The notes under the pieces are model-generated. The model saw nothing but the letters and a program-made list of their open reading frames with translations, made no database searches and was not told the origin of the DNA. Made by a program: the position numbers and the translations under genes. From Clostridia bacterium (GTDB taxonomy: Bacteria; Bacillota; Clostridia; Christensenellales; CAG-138), in the NCBI GenBank assembly GCA_017545535.1, contig JAFWMS010000021.1:193399-257398 (forward strand): a DNA stretch of 64,000 nt. Reading direction: 5' to 3'. This document shows positions 23,115 to 31,115 of the stretch, piece by piece (the first letter of the stretch is position 1; each line of letters starts with the position of its first letter).

Positions 23115-24161
23115 ATGCGCCGCAAGCGCATGCTGCAGGAAACCATACGCACCACCATCGCCACGCTCCTGCTGTTGGCGGTGAGTTTGCTTACCTTTGC
23201 CTGGTTCCACCACGCCCGCCCACAAAAGCACGAAAGCGCAGGGCTCGTCACCGCAACGCCCACGCCCGCCCTCGTGGCGGCAGCTTTGGAAGAGAGCGCC
23301 CTTTCCACAGCCACCCCGGACCCTTCCCCGAACGAACCTATCCTTACCCCGGAGCCCACTCCCATCTTTGTGCCCTGGAACGAGAAGTTTGCAGACTTCT
23401 TCACCAAGACCGTCGTTTCAGGCGGTATGAACTATACCAGCCCCGACCTGGCCATCCATATCGAAAAGGTCCAGTATGGAAAGGCTGATTCCGCCGTCTA
23501 CTATTTGGCAGACATCCATCTCACGGACATCTTCCAGTTTGAGACCGTGCTGGCCACGGACACCTACGGCAAGGGCCTGCGGGAAAGCGTCAAGAGCATG
23601 GGACAGCGCAGCGGCGCCCTGATCGCCATCACCGGCGATACCTACGGCAATCAGGACGCAGGCATCGTGATCCGCAACGGCATAGTCCACCGCCAGGAAA
23701 TGAGCCCCTTCGACTTATGCGTCCTCTATTATGACGGGACCATGCGCACCTTCTCTCCGGACCAGTTTTCTTTGGAATCCGCCATCGCCGACGGTGCCTA
23801 TCAGGCCTGGTGCTTCGGCCCCCTTCTTTTGGACGAGGATGGCCAGCCCCTGCCCGACGCCAAGCTAAATACCAGCAAGAACATCCGCCGGGCCAACCCC
23901 CGGGCCGGCATCGGATACTATGAGCCGGGCCACTATTGCTTCGTGGTGGTGGACGGGCGAACGGACGACGCCTCCGGGCTTACGCTGGAGCAGTTTTCCC
24001 AGTTGTTTGCAAAGTTGGGATGCAAAGCCGCCTACAACATGGACGGCGGTCGATCCGCCGAGATGTATTTCAACGGCAGCATCCTGAACGACCCCTACAA
24101 GGGCGGGCGCTCCGTCAGCGACTGTTTGATCATTCGAGAGACATTTGGAAAGGAACCGTAA
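23115..24161 (+). CDS. Membrane-anchored phosphodiester glycosidase (NAGPA) domain protein, copy 2
   Basis: A 348-residue paralogue of the lipoprotein at 14665-15693. It has one N-terminal membrane helix (about 15-35) without a lipobox, a Pro/Thr/Glu linker to about residue 95, and the catalytic-type domain with LIAITGDTYG, RRANPRAGIGYYEPGHYCFVVVDGR and YNMDGGRSAEM. I use the ATG at 23115, behind AAAAGGA. The ATG at 23094 has no ribosome site and lies 9 nt from the -10, so it would be usable only on a nearly leaderless mRNA. It heads a short operon with two membrane-protein genes. Confidence 0.86.
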   Translation: MRRKRMLQETIRTTIATLLLLAVSLLTFAWFHHARPQKHESAGLVTATPTPALVAAALEESALSTATPDPSPNEPILTPEPTPIFVPWNEKFADFFTKTVVSGGMNYTSPDLAIHIEKVQYGKADSAVYYLADIHLTDIFQFETVLATDTYGKGLRESVKSMGQRSGALIAITGDTYGNQDAGIVIRNGIVHRQEMSPFDLCVLYYDGTMRTFSPDQFSLESAIADGAYQAWCFGPLLLDEDGQPLPDAKLNTSKNIRRANPRAGIGYYEPGHYCFVVVDGRTDDASGLTLEQFSQLFAKLGCKAAYNMDGGRSAEMYFNGSILNDPYKGGRSVSDCLIIRETFGKEP

Positions 24162-24413
24162 ATGCGTCGTCTATTGATAAAAATGCTGCAATCCGTGCTC
24201 ATCGTGCTGTCCATCATGATGATGATCTTCCTCATTTTAGACGGATTCAATCCCACTATGAACTTCTTGCGCAATGGGCTCACCAAGGGTCTGCTGTGGG
24301 TCTTTTCCCTGCTGGCGATGCTGGACGGACTTCTTGTCCTGGCGGCGGTGATCACCGGACGCTTCCGCACAGGCAAGAAAAAGCATAAGCACCCCGCCCG
24401 AGGCGAAGAATAA
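24162..24413 (+). CDS. Small two-helix membrane protein, unknown function
   Basis: An 83-residue protein with two hydrophobic helices (about 8-28 and 43-64), a basic loop and a basic, His/Lys-rich C-terminal tail. I do not recognise a family. It begins directly after the stop of the phosphodiester glycosidase gene, with GGAAAGGA overlapping that gene's end, and precedes the DUF445 gene by 4 bp. The tight spacing implies co-translation and a shared envelope role. Confidence 0.7.
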   Translation: MRRLLIKMLQSVLIVLSIMMMIFLILDGFNPTMNFLRNGLTKGLLWVFSLLAMLDGLLVLAAVITGRFRTGKKKHKHPARGEE

Positions 24414-24417
24414 GCCC

Positions 24418-25308
24418 ATGCTTCCCTTGCTGTTTTCCATCTTCATGGGCGGTCTCATCGGCTACGCGACCAACACGTTAGCCGTGGAGATGCTTTTTCG
24501 TCCCTTCACGCCCAAATATATCGGACGCTGGCGGCTGCCCTTCACCCCCGGCCTGATCCCCAAGGAACAGGGGCGCATCGCCGAAAGCCTGGGCTCGCTC
24601 ATCGAAACGGAGCTGTTTTCCCCCGAAGTCCTTTCCCAGGCGTTGAACACGCCGGAAACGAAGGCAGCCATCTCCGCCTGGCTCGATCAGCTTTTTGCCA
24701 AGGCGGGCGCATCCCAAAAATGTCCAAGGGAGCTGCTGATCCAGACCTTCAGCGAGGAAGAATACATCCAAAAACGGGAGGACCTTTCCTCCCTGCTCTG
24801 CAGCTTTTTCGTGCAAAAGGCCACGGAGGCGAAGCTGGGCGAATCCTTTGCTCGACAGCTCTCCCACCGGACCGATAAGGTGATCCCCTTCCTGCCCAAC
24901 GGGTCGCTGGAGGACGTATATGTGAACACCCTGGGCAAGCTCATCGATCGGGAGCTGGAGAAGACCCTCCCCGAGATCATACAGCAGTATGTATATCGGG
25001 AGGCAGGCGCCTTCCTGGGCACGCCCCTTTCCCTCACGCTGCAAAAGCATGAACGGGAGCTGCCGAAACTGAAGGACAGCCTCCTGAGCTTCATCCACAC
25101 CGCCATCTTGGGCGCGCTGCCACAGCTTTTAGGTTCCGGCGAGATCAAGCGTCTGGTGGTGGATCGGATCAATTCCCTGAATCCCATGGAACTCAACCGG
25201 CTTTTGAAAGGGCTTATGAAAAAAGAGCTCGCCGCCATCGAGTGGCTAGGCGCGCTCCTGGGCGGCATCTTGGGCATGGTTACCTTTTTTGCCGGAAAAA
25301 TGCTATAA
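24418..25308 (+). CDS. DUF445 family membrane protein (YheB-like)
   Basis: A 296-residue DUF445 protein. The N-terminal signature GGLIGYATNTLAVEMLFRPF is followed by LPFTPGLIPKEQGRIAESLGSLIETEL, both diagnostic. A long helical middle and a C-terminal membrane helix (LGALLGGILGMVTFF) complete it. The family is uncharacterised; B. subtilis YheB is linked to the spore or envelope. Length is slightly below that of YheB. Confidence 0.85.
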   Translation: MLPLLFSIFMGGLIGYATNTLAVEMLFRPFTPKYIGRWRLPFTPGLIPKEQGRIAESLGSLIETELFSPEVLSQALNTPETKAAISAWLDQLFAKAGASQKCPRELLIQTFSEEEYIQKREDLSSLLCSFFVQKATEAKLGESFARQLSHRTDKVIPFLPNGSLEDVYVNTLGKLIDRELEKTLPEIIQQYVYREAGAFLGTPLSLTLQKHERELPKLKDSLLSFIHTAILGALPQLLGSGEIKRLVVDRINSLNPMELNRLLKGLMKKELAAIEWLGALLGGILGMVTFFAGKML

Positions 25309-25336
25309 AAAAGGGAGCGCGTCGATCCGCGCTCCC
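25307..25336 (-). terminator. Terminator of the ddh operon
   Basis: Perfect 9-bp stem GGGAGCGCG / CGCGCTCCC; on the minus strand it ends in TTTTTT. It overlaps the stop of the convergent DUF445 gene. Confidence 0.88.
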
Positions 25337-25354
25337 ATCGCATATGCAGACGAT

Positions 25355-25999
25355 TTATCTATTCTCATCCTCTGCCAGACAGACCTCCCGAAAGTAGGGC
25401 AATTCCTCGATCATATGGCAGAAGGTATGCCACTCCGTCAGCTTATGGTCCTTCCGGGCCCAGTACATGTGAAGGAGCACCTCATAGTTGAGCTGCACCG
25501 TGGCCCGTATGCAATAGCCCTCGGGCAGCAGCTCGATTAGGGCCCGCCAATACTTCTTCTCCTTGGTAGCGTTGAAGTCCTGCCGCAGCCGCTCGCAGGC
25601 GACGATGACGGCGTCCAACGCTTCCTGAGCATAGGGCACCTCATCGATGCCGTCGTGGGTAAAATCGGCTGCGGTGAAGGCCTTGGAATGGATCTTGTGC
25701 ATCTTGGAGCAGGAATTACGGACCGTGGCCACCTTATAGGTATCGAACTCGAACCACCAGGGCTGCATGGCCGTGATGTCCATGGTCACGTTGATCATCC
25801 GAAGATACTTCCTATGATCGGTCCCCGCCTTACGAAGTCGCTTCATTAGATCCAGGTCGTTGGGGCCGATCTTAGCCATTTCCGTCCCATTTTCATAGGT
25901 GATGGCGCTGTCGCTCCTGCTCCAGCTGTTCAGGGGGTTGCGCATGCCCCGCAAAGCGGCGGCAAAGCCGGAAACGCAAATGTTTTCGATGGTCAGCAT
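25355..25999 (-). CDS. Uncharacterised protein, possibly ThyX-like
   Basis: A 214-residue soluble protein downstream of ddh (20-bp gap), start behind GGGAGG. It is rich in Trp, Tyr, His and Met (WWFEFDTYKVATVRNSCSKMHKIH; LPEGYCIRATVQLNYEVLL; RKDHKLTEWHTFCHMI). The run of R-x-x-x-x-L-N-Y-E followed by a Y-W-A-R helix loosely resembles the C-terminal part of flavin-dependent thymidylate synthase, but the RHR motif of ThyX is absent. I would call it hypothetical; a distant ThyX fold is a low-confidence idea. Confidence 0.55.
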   Translation of the reverse strand: MLTIENICVSGFAAALRGMRNPLNSWSRSDSAITYENGTEMAKIGPNDLDLMKRLRKAGTDHRKYLRMINVTMDITAMQPWWFEFDTYKVATVRNSCSKMHKIHSKAFTAADFTHDGIDEVPYAQEALDAVIVACERLRQDFNATKEKKYWRALIELLPEGYCIRATVQLNYEVLLHMYWARKDHKLTEWHTFCHMIEELPYFREVCLAEDENR

Positions 26000-26019
26000 T
26001 GGATCCGCCTCCCTGCCGT

Positions 26020-26997
26020 TTATACGAGCTTACTGCGAAGTTCTTCCGAAGAAAGGGGCGATAAGAGCCCCAGCGGCACATCCAGGACCGTGAAGCAGCC
26101 AGTCCTTCCCTGCTGGTGCAGCCGATAGCAGGCCCGCCCAAAGGCGGCCATGACCGCGCCAGTGAACATAGGATTCGACGCCAGCTCAAGCTTGAACTCC
26201 ATAAGAGAGGGATACTGCCCCTCGCTGCCAAGACCACCGCTGCGGATGACGAAGCCGCCGTGAGGCATATTGCCATGCTCTGCCGCCATCTCCTCCCGGG
26301 AGATGAAATGAACCGTGGTGTCGTATTCGTCAAAGTAGTTGGGCATGGTGATGATTTCCCGGGCGACCTTTTGGGGATCTGCCCCCTCCTTCAGCACCAC
26401 GTACACCTCCCGGGTGTGTTTTTCCCGGGCTGTGAATCCGCTTTCTCCCCTGCGCACAGCGTTGACCGTCCGCTGGACCGGAATGGTATACTGCCGGGCG
26501 TCAGCCACGCCCTCGATGCGGCGCACTGCGTCGGAATGGCCCTGGCTCACGCCGGGGCCCCAGAAGGTGTCCCCGGTCCCCTTGGGCAGGATGGCCGCAC
26601 CCAAAAGCCGCATCAGGGAGAACAGACCCGGATCCCAACCGGTGCTGATGATGGCCGCTGTCTTGCCGGCCTTGGCCGCCCGGTCCACATTTTCAAAATG
26701 CTCCGGGATACGGGCATGGGTGTCGAAAGTGTCCACCACACAATACCTTTGGGCCAGCTCCGGGGTCTGCACGGGCAGGTCTGTGGCGCTGCCGCCGCAA
26801 AGGAGCAGTACGTCCGCCTCCGCCGCCCCCTCCAAGAGGCTGGACAAAGGATACACCTTCGTCTTCCCCATGGGCTGCATCGTTTCCGGATCCCGGCGGG
26901 TATAGATCCCCGTCAGGATCATGTCCTCGCTTTGCAACAGGGCGCTCTCCGCCCCACGGCCCACATTGCCATATCCTACGATGCCGACTCGGATCAT
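26020..26997 (-). CDS. ddh: meso-Diaminopimelate dehydrogenase
   Basis: A 325-residue NADP-dependent meso-DAP dehydrogenase, the one-step route from tetrahydrodipicolinate to meso-DAP for lysine and peptidoglycan. The Rossmann start is VGIVGYGNVGRGAE. Family blocks are TFDTHARIPEHF near 92, STGWDPGLFSLMR near 118, GPGVSQGHSDAVRRI near 148 and HGGFVIRSGG near 243. Length is normal. A strong promoter lies at 27030-27058 and the gene heads a two-gene unit. Confidence 0.95.
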   Translation of the reverse strand: MIRVGIVGYGNVGRGAESALLQSEDMILTGIYTRRDPETMQPMGKTKVYPLSSLLEGAAEADVLLLCGGSATDLPVQTPELAQRYCVVDTFDTHARIPEHFENVDRAAKAGKTAAIISTGWDPGLFSLMRLLGAAILPKGTGDTFWGPGVSQGHSDAVRRIEGVADARQYTIPVQRTVNAVRRGESGFTAREKHTREVYVVLKEGADPQKVAREIITMPNYFDEYDTTVHFISREEMAAEHGNMPHGGFVIRSGGLGSEGQYPSLMEFKLELASNPMFTGAVMAAFGRACYRLHQQGRTGCFTVLDVPLGLLSPLSSEELRSKLV

Positions 26998-27029
26998 ATA
27001 TGTTTCCCTTCCGTGTTTTAATCAGGAAC

Positions 27030-27058
27030 AGTATATTATCATCTTTCTATAAAGTCAA
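27030..27058 (-). promoter_or_regulatory. Promoter for ddh
   Basis: On the minus strand TTGACT (27053-27058), 17 bp, TATACT (27030-27035). Confidence 0.85.
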
Positions 27059-27072
27059 TCATTGAAGCACCT

Positions 27073-27762
27073 TTATCCCTCCGCCAGGATGGGCATGGCG
27101 AACGGTGCCTTGGCCGTGACCCGCCCGTCCTCCAGGAGGGAGATGGGCTCCCCCAGATACGTGGGTGCCGGCCGGAGCGCGGCAAAGAACATATCCTTCA
27201 CCCGGGCCAGGGCTTCCCTTGTCTCATAGTAACCCATCCGCTGGTACGCGCCCCGGTCCGCCTGGACGCCGTATGCTTCCATATCCATGGTTTGCGCAAG
27301 ATACACCGCCCGGGACAGATGATATCGCTGGGTGACCACCACGCAGCTCTTCGCCCCGAAGATAGAAGCGGCCCGATACATGGTCTCATAGGTGGAGAAT
27401 CCGGCGTGGTCCAAAAAGATGTCCCGCTCCTCTACTCCCTGCTGCACCGCGTAGGCCTTCATAGCTGTAACCTCGTCATAATCCACCGAGCCGTGATCCC
27501 CGGAAAGCAGGAGCCTGTCTGATACGCCGGCCTGATAGAGGCCGATGGCCGTGTCCAGCCGATCCCGCAGCACGTCGCAGAGCGTCCCATCCTCGTAGAC
27601 CCGGGCGCCTGGGACGATGATACAGTCCACTTTTTCCTCTGTCAGGGCGTTGGGCCAGACGATCCTGGGCGCGGCCACGGCCATGACCCTAAGATTGGCG
27701 AGCAGGCAGAGCATGCCCCCCGCTAAGATCGCCCACAGGCCTATCCGAATCGCTCGTTTCAT
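27073..27762 (-). CDS. SanA/YdcF-like (DUF218) membrane-anchored protein
   Basis: A 229-residue protein with one N-terminal membrane helix (about 7-28) and a DUF218 domain. Landmarks are DCIIVPGARVYEDGTLCDVLRDRLDTAI near residue 47, LLLSGDHGSVDYDE near 84 and VVVTQRYHLSRAVYLA near 140. SanA-type proteins affect envelope permeability and vancomycin sensitivity in enterobacteria; the chemistry is not established. The ATG at 27762 follows GGAAGGAGG. The upstream region carries an unusual array of repeats. Confidence 0.85.
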   Translation of the reverse strand: MKRAIRIGLWAILAGGMLCLLANLRVMAVAAPRIVWPNALTEEKVDCIIVPGARVYEDGTLCDVLRDRLDTAIGLYQAGVSDRLLLSGDHGSVDYDEVTAMKAYAVQQGVEERDIFLDHAGFSTYETMYRAASIFGAKSCVVVTQRYHLSRAVYLAQTMDMEAYGVQADRGAYQRMGYYETREALARVKDMFFAALRPAPTYLGEPISLLEDGRVTAKAPFAMPILAEG

Positions 27763-27789
27763 TTGTCCTCTCCTCCTTCCGACTCCTGC

Positions 27790-27859
27790 AGCATACCATC
27801 CGAATTCGGACAAAATGCGTTGCAAACTCGTACAAAAGTCGGAATGAGTTTGAACAAAA
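27790..27859 (-). promoter_or_regulatory. Control region of sanA-like gene: extended -10, 12-bp palindrome, three 22-bp-spaced repeats
   Basis: TGG-TATGCT (minus strand, 27790-27798) is the -10. A perfect palindrome TCCGAATTCGGA covers 27799-27810. On the plus strand ACAAAA occurs at 27810, 27832 and 27854, exactly 22 bp apart, each inside a wider match (TTCGGACAAAA, CTCGTACAAAA, TTTGAACAAAA). A 22-bp period puts the sites on one DNA face, as for a dimeric or response-regulator-type activator. Confidence 0.6.
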
Positions 27860-27883
27860 AGAAAAGACCGCCCATCGGCGGTC
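27856..27883 (-). terminator. Terminator of the rluA-like operon
   Basis: GACCGCC / GGCGGTC with a 4-nt loop, followed on the minus strand by TTTTCTTTTT. It overlaps the stop codon of the pseudouridine synthase. Confidence 0.85.
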
Positions 27884-28757
27884 AAGATAGCAGCCCTTCC
27901 ATGTCCTTCGGGACTGGCGAACAGCATTCGATCCTTTCCCCGGTCAGGGGATGAAGAAACACCAGCCTATAGGCGTGGAGCGCCGGCCGGTCGATCTCGT
28001 CACAGCAGCGCCCGTACAGCCAGTCCCCCGTCAGCGGATGGCCAAGATAGGCCATGTGCACCCGCAGCTGGTGGGTCCGCCCCGTCTTCGGCAGCAACCG
28101 CAGGAAAGTCCGTCCGTTGGCGACGGCCAAGGTTTCATACTCCGTACAGCTTTTTGCCCCGTCCGGCCGCACGCAATGCTTGTAGCTGGAGCCATCTGCC
28201 AAGCCAATGGGGGCGTCCACCATGCCGGTATAGGGCGAAACGATCCCCTCCGCCACGGCACGATACTCCCGAAAGAACGCCTCCGTGTGGAGCCGCCGCT
28301 TCATGAGCTCGTGGCCGTAGCCGCTCTTGGCCACCAGTATCAGCCCCGTGGTCCCCTTGTCCAGCCTGCTTACAAAATGGGGATATTCCCCCTTTGGCAA
28401 ATAGGCTAAAAGCCCCTGTTCCAAGTTTCTCTCCTCTGGGTCCTTGGTAGGATGCACCGGCAGGTTGGCGGGCTTGTCCGCCACCAGCAAGTCCCCGTCC
28501 TCATAGACGATGGCAAGGTCCATCTTTACAGGCGCCAGGAGCCTGGGCAACTCCTCGTCCCCCACCTCAGCGGTAACCACATCCCCCGCTTGAAGGACGT
28601 AGGTCGAATACACCCGCTGCCCATTGACGCAGATGCCCCGCTCCCGCCGCTTCAGATGGGATAAAAGCCCGCGGGAGATCTGCATCGGCCCCATAAGGAC
28701 TTTTTCCACCCGCTTTCCCCGGTCCTGCTCAGTGGCCCGATAGGTTACCGTGCGCAT
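27882..28757 (-). CDS. RluA-family 23S/tRNA pseudouridine synthase
   Basis: A 291-residue pseudouridine synthase with an N-terminal S4-like RNA-binding region (residues about 12-75) and the catalytic core HFVSRLDKGTTGLILVAKS, where Asp is the nucleophile. LLPKTGRTHQLRVHMAYLGHPLTGDWLYG is the family C-terminal motif. It is closest to the RluD/YlyB branch, but the target uridine cannot be read. ATG 28757 overlaps the end of the adenosine deaminase gene by 13 bp. Confidence 0.92.
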   Translation of the reverse strand: MRTVTYRATEQDRGKRVEKVLMGPMQISRGLLSHLKRRERGICVNGQRVYSTYVLQAGDVVTAEVGDEELPRLLAPVKMDLAIVYEDGDLLVADKPANLPVHPTKDPEERNLEQGLLAYLPKGEYPHFVSRLDKGTTGLILVAKSGYGHELMKRRLHTEAFFREYRAVAEGIVSPYTGMVDAPIGLADGSSYKHCVRPDGAKSCTEYETLAVANGRTFLRLLPKTGRTHQLRVHMAYLGHPLTGDWLYGRCCDEIDRPALHAYRLVFLHPLTGERIECCSPVPKDMEGLLS

Positions 28758-29776
28758 GCTTCCAGGGCGGCGAGGAGCTCCTCGATCAGCTTCGCTTTCT
28801 TCTCCGACGCCAGGAAAGCGGCCCGAACGCTGTTGATGTTGCAGCGGATGACGTCCTGGATGGACAGGCCCATCTGCCCGATGCAACGATCGTACTCTTT
28901 ATCGAGGTCGATGTCCGACAGGATCATGTTGTCCGTGTTGATGGTGCAGCTCACCCCCATGTCGATCAGTTTCTTCAAGGGATGCTCCTCATAGGAGGGA
29001 CGGGTGCTGCACTGGATGTTGCTGGTGGGGCACACCTCCAAGGTGACCCCATCCCGGATGGCTCGGGCGCACAGGGCCCTGTCCTCGAAGATATGGTGGC
29101 CGTGACCGATGCGCTTGGAACCGAAGTTCATGGCGGTCTCCACGGTCTCGGACCCCTGGCTGTCCCCGGCGTGACAGGTGAAGGGCACGCCCAACTCCTT
29201 GGCGAGCTCGAACACCGGCGCGAACCCGGACAGGGGCGTCACCCCCTCCGCACCCGCAAGGTCGATGGCCACCACGCCCTCACGGAGAGCGCAGGCCGCC
29301 TCCCGGACCGTCTGTAGATTCTCCGCCATATTCAGGCGATAGTCCCCGATGCACATAGCGCAGAGGATCACCCCGATGTCGATGGCGGGATGCGCGCCCA
29401 TGCCCCGATGCACGCCCCGGAGGACCGCCTCCACCGTGTCCCGCTGGGTAAGCTTCTTTCTAAGGTGCAGCTGGGGGGCGAACCGTATCTCCGCATACCG
29501 AAGGCCCTGCCCGGCCAACAGGCACACCAGCTCGTAGGCCGTCCGCTCCAGGGCCGCCCCATCCTGCAAAATCTGCAGCGGCATCTCGAACCGCTTCAAA
29601 TACTCGTTCACGCTGCGGCAGTCCGCCGTGACCACGATAAACTGGCGAAAGTCCTCCAGCGTGTCGGCGGGCAGCCGGATGCCCCGCTCCGCCGCCATCT
29701 CCCACGCGCTTTCGGGCAGCATGGACCCGTCCAAATGCAGATGCAGGTCCACTTTGGGGAAAGGATACTTGCTCAT
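28745..29776 (-). CDS. add: Adenosine deaminase
   Basis: A 343-residue metal-dependent deaminase converting adenosine to inosine in purine salvage. Zinc ligands and catalytic residues are in KVDLHLHLDGS near residue 8, TCHAGDSQG near 193, RIGHGHHI near 217 and NTDNMILSD near 275, with CPTSN before it. The last motif reads NTDNM where many members have NTDDP, which keeps the first Asp. ATG 29776 follows AGGAGAG. Confidence 0.92.
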   Translation of the reverse strand: MSKYPFPKVDLHLHLDGSMLPESAWEMAAERGIRLPADTLEDFRQFIVVTADCRSVNEYLKRFEMPLQILQDGAALERTAYELVCLLAGQGLRYAEIRFAPQLHLRKKLTQRDTVEAVLRGVHRGMGAHPAIDIGVILCAMCIGDYRLNMAENLQTVREAACALREGVVAIDLAGAEGVTPLSGFAPVFELAKELGVPFTCHAGDSQGSETVETAMNFGSKRIGHGHHIFEDRALCARAIRDGVTLEVCPTSNIQCSTRPSYEEHPLKKLIDMGVSCTINTDNMILSDIDLDKEYDRCIGQMGLSIQDVIRCNINSVRAAFLASEKKAKLIEELLAALEACAR

Positions 29777-29806
29777 GGGTCTCTCCTGTCGTATGGATTT
29801 GTGGAC

Positions 29807-29815
29807 ATTGTACCA
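29807..29815 (-). promoter_or_regulatory. Extended -10 promoter for add
   Basis: TGG-TACAAT on the minus strand, about 30 bp before the start; no strong -35. Confidence 0.55.
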
Positions 29816-29851
29816 CAGTCCTTTCCTCAGCGCCATGAGTTTTTTCCGTTC

Positions 29852-29879
29852 TTGACACGGGGAGTCCATCTGGTATAGT
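29852..29879 (+). promoter_or_regulatory. Promoter for zinc-ribbon membrane protein
   Basis: Consensus TTGACA (29852-29857), 16 bp, extended -10 TGG-TATAGT (29874-29879). Confidence 0.82.
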
Positions 29880-29931
29880 ATGATGTCGAAAGATAAGCTT
29901 TCTCTATATTTTTGTAGAAAGGATCATCTCC

Positions 29932-30510
29932 ATGCATTGCCCGAATTGTGGTACCCTCCTTCCCGAAGGGGCCAAGTTTTGTACCAACTGCGGCCAGCCC
30001 CTCCCCGTGAACGGGGAGCAGGCCCCCGCCGAAGAGCAGCCCGCCGCTGAGCCTGTAAACGAGACCGCTTCCGAGGACGGGACCTACGTTCCCCCTGAAA
30101 ACGCCTCCTCCGGCTACAAGGCTGCCGCGGCACAGCTGCCTCCCTCCTACTCCGACCCCAACTACTCCGGCCAGCCCAAGGCGAACTACGCCACCACCAC
30201 CTCCGGCCCCAGCAACGGCCTGGCCATCGCCGGGTTCGTCTGCTCCCTCATCCTCTTTCCCGTGGGTCTGGGCGCCCTGGCCGCCATCGCCGGTCTCGTT
30301 TTGAGCATTCTGGGGCTGAACAGCGCCAAGACCCTGCCGGAGAACAAGGGCCGCGGCCTGGCTCTCGCGGGCGCCATCATCAGCGGCATCCGCATCGCCA
30401 TCCTGCTGATCCTCATTTTTGCTTTCCTAGTTTTGGCCGTCCGCGGCGTGGGTCACGTGGGCCACGAGATCTTCTCCAACTGGCAGGACTACATCCCTTA
30501 CAGCTATTGA
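29932..30510 (+). CDS. Zinc-ribbon plus DUF4190-like membrane protein
   Basis: A 192-residue protein. The N-terminus is a zinc ribbon (CPNCGTLLPEGAKFCTNCGQ). A low-complexity Ala/Pro/Glu linker follows to about residue 90, then two membrane helices joined by a short loop (GLAIAGFVCSLILFPVGLGALAAIAGLVLSILGL), then a third helix. This is the architecture of zinc-ribbon/DUF4190 proteins, which are widespread and uncharacterised. Its own strong promoter and terminator make it a single-gene unit. Confidence 0.82.
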   Translation: MHCPNCGTLLPEGAKFCTNCGQPLPVNGEQAPAEEQPAAEPVNETASEDGTYVPPENASSGYKAAAAQLPPSYSDPNYSGQPKANYATTTSGPSNGLAIAGFVCSLILFPVGLGALAAIAGLVLSILGLNSAKTLPENKGRGLALAGAIISGIRIAILLILIFAFLVLAVRGVGHVGHEIFSNWQDYIPYSY

Positions 30511-30522
30511 CCTTCTCCATTT

Positions 30523-30548
30523 AAAAAAGCCCGTCACCGGGCTTTTTT
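30523..30548. terminator. Bidirectional terminator
   Basis: AAAAAAGCCCG / CGGGCTTTTTT with loop TCAC. The stop codon of the convergent HD gene lies in its loop. Confidence 0.92.
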
Positions 30549-31106
30549 GTTATCTTCTATCTTTTTCTTTGTATCGACCTGCATCTGTTCCCTGAGCTTT
30601 GTGAGATAAGGGGAAAAGACGGCCTGGTCAAAGCCATAGGTCATATTCAGATCATACTCATGAGGCTCCCAGGTGGAGAGAGGCGACTCGTTGTGCTGGA
30701 GGACCGCTTCCAGCTTGTCCAGGGTCTTGTAGATCTTGGCCTCCTGGGTCTGCTGGGCATCCATCTCCTCATAGAGGTCATGAAGCTTTTTCGCATAGGG
30801 ATCCGGCAGGGAACTGACCCAATCGGACAAAAGCTGCTCCTCCCGGACTTCGTCCGCACCCGTCTTCAAAAAGGTGGGGATGTCTCCGGTGAAGCATTCC
30901 CCCAGATCGTGGATAAGGCACATCTCCATGACCTTATGCATATCCGCCTCGGGAAATTCGTCCTGCAGGAACATCGCCATGAGGGCGATTCGCCAGCTGT
31001 GCTCCGCCACGCTCTCCCGCCGTCCGCCGGAGGTGTAGCAATGACGCAGGGTGTCCTTCAGCCGCTCCGCCAGGTGCATCACGTCCAAATATGCGCCGAT
31101 ATCCAT
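30534..31106 (-). CDS. HD-domain phosphohydrolase (YfbR/HDDC2-like)
   Basis: A 190-residue HD-domain protein. Metal ligands are in SVAEHSWRIALMA near residue 33, MCLIHDLGECFTGDIP near 63 and KTLDKLEAVLQ near 127. The closest known group is the 5'-deoxynucleotidase YfbR/HDDC2 family. The C-terminal 30 residues are charged and family-variable. Start behind AAGGAGG. It lies 9 bp after glk in the operon. Confidence 0.86.
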   Translation of the reverse strand: MDIGAYLDVMHLAERLKDTLRHCYTSGGRRESVAEHSWRIALMAMFLQDEFPEADMHKVMEMCLIHDLGECFTGDIPTFLKTGADEVREEQLLSDWVSSLPDPYAKKLHDLYEEMDAQQTQEAKIYKTLDKLEAVLQHNESPLSTWEPHEYDLNMTYGFDQAVFSPYLTKLREQMQVDTKKKIEDNKKAR

Positions 31107-31115
31107 AGTTCCTCC

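Noticed and set aside
27803..27859. CRISPR or mobile-element end suggested by the regular 22-bp repeats
   Set aside because: There are only three short imperfect repeats with 22-bp period next to a promoter, with no spacers, cas genes or transposase; operator sites fit better.
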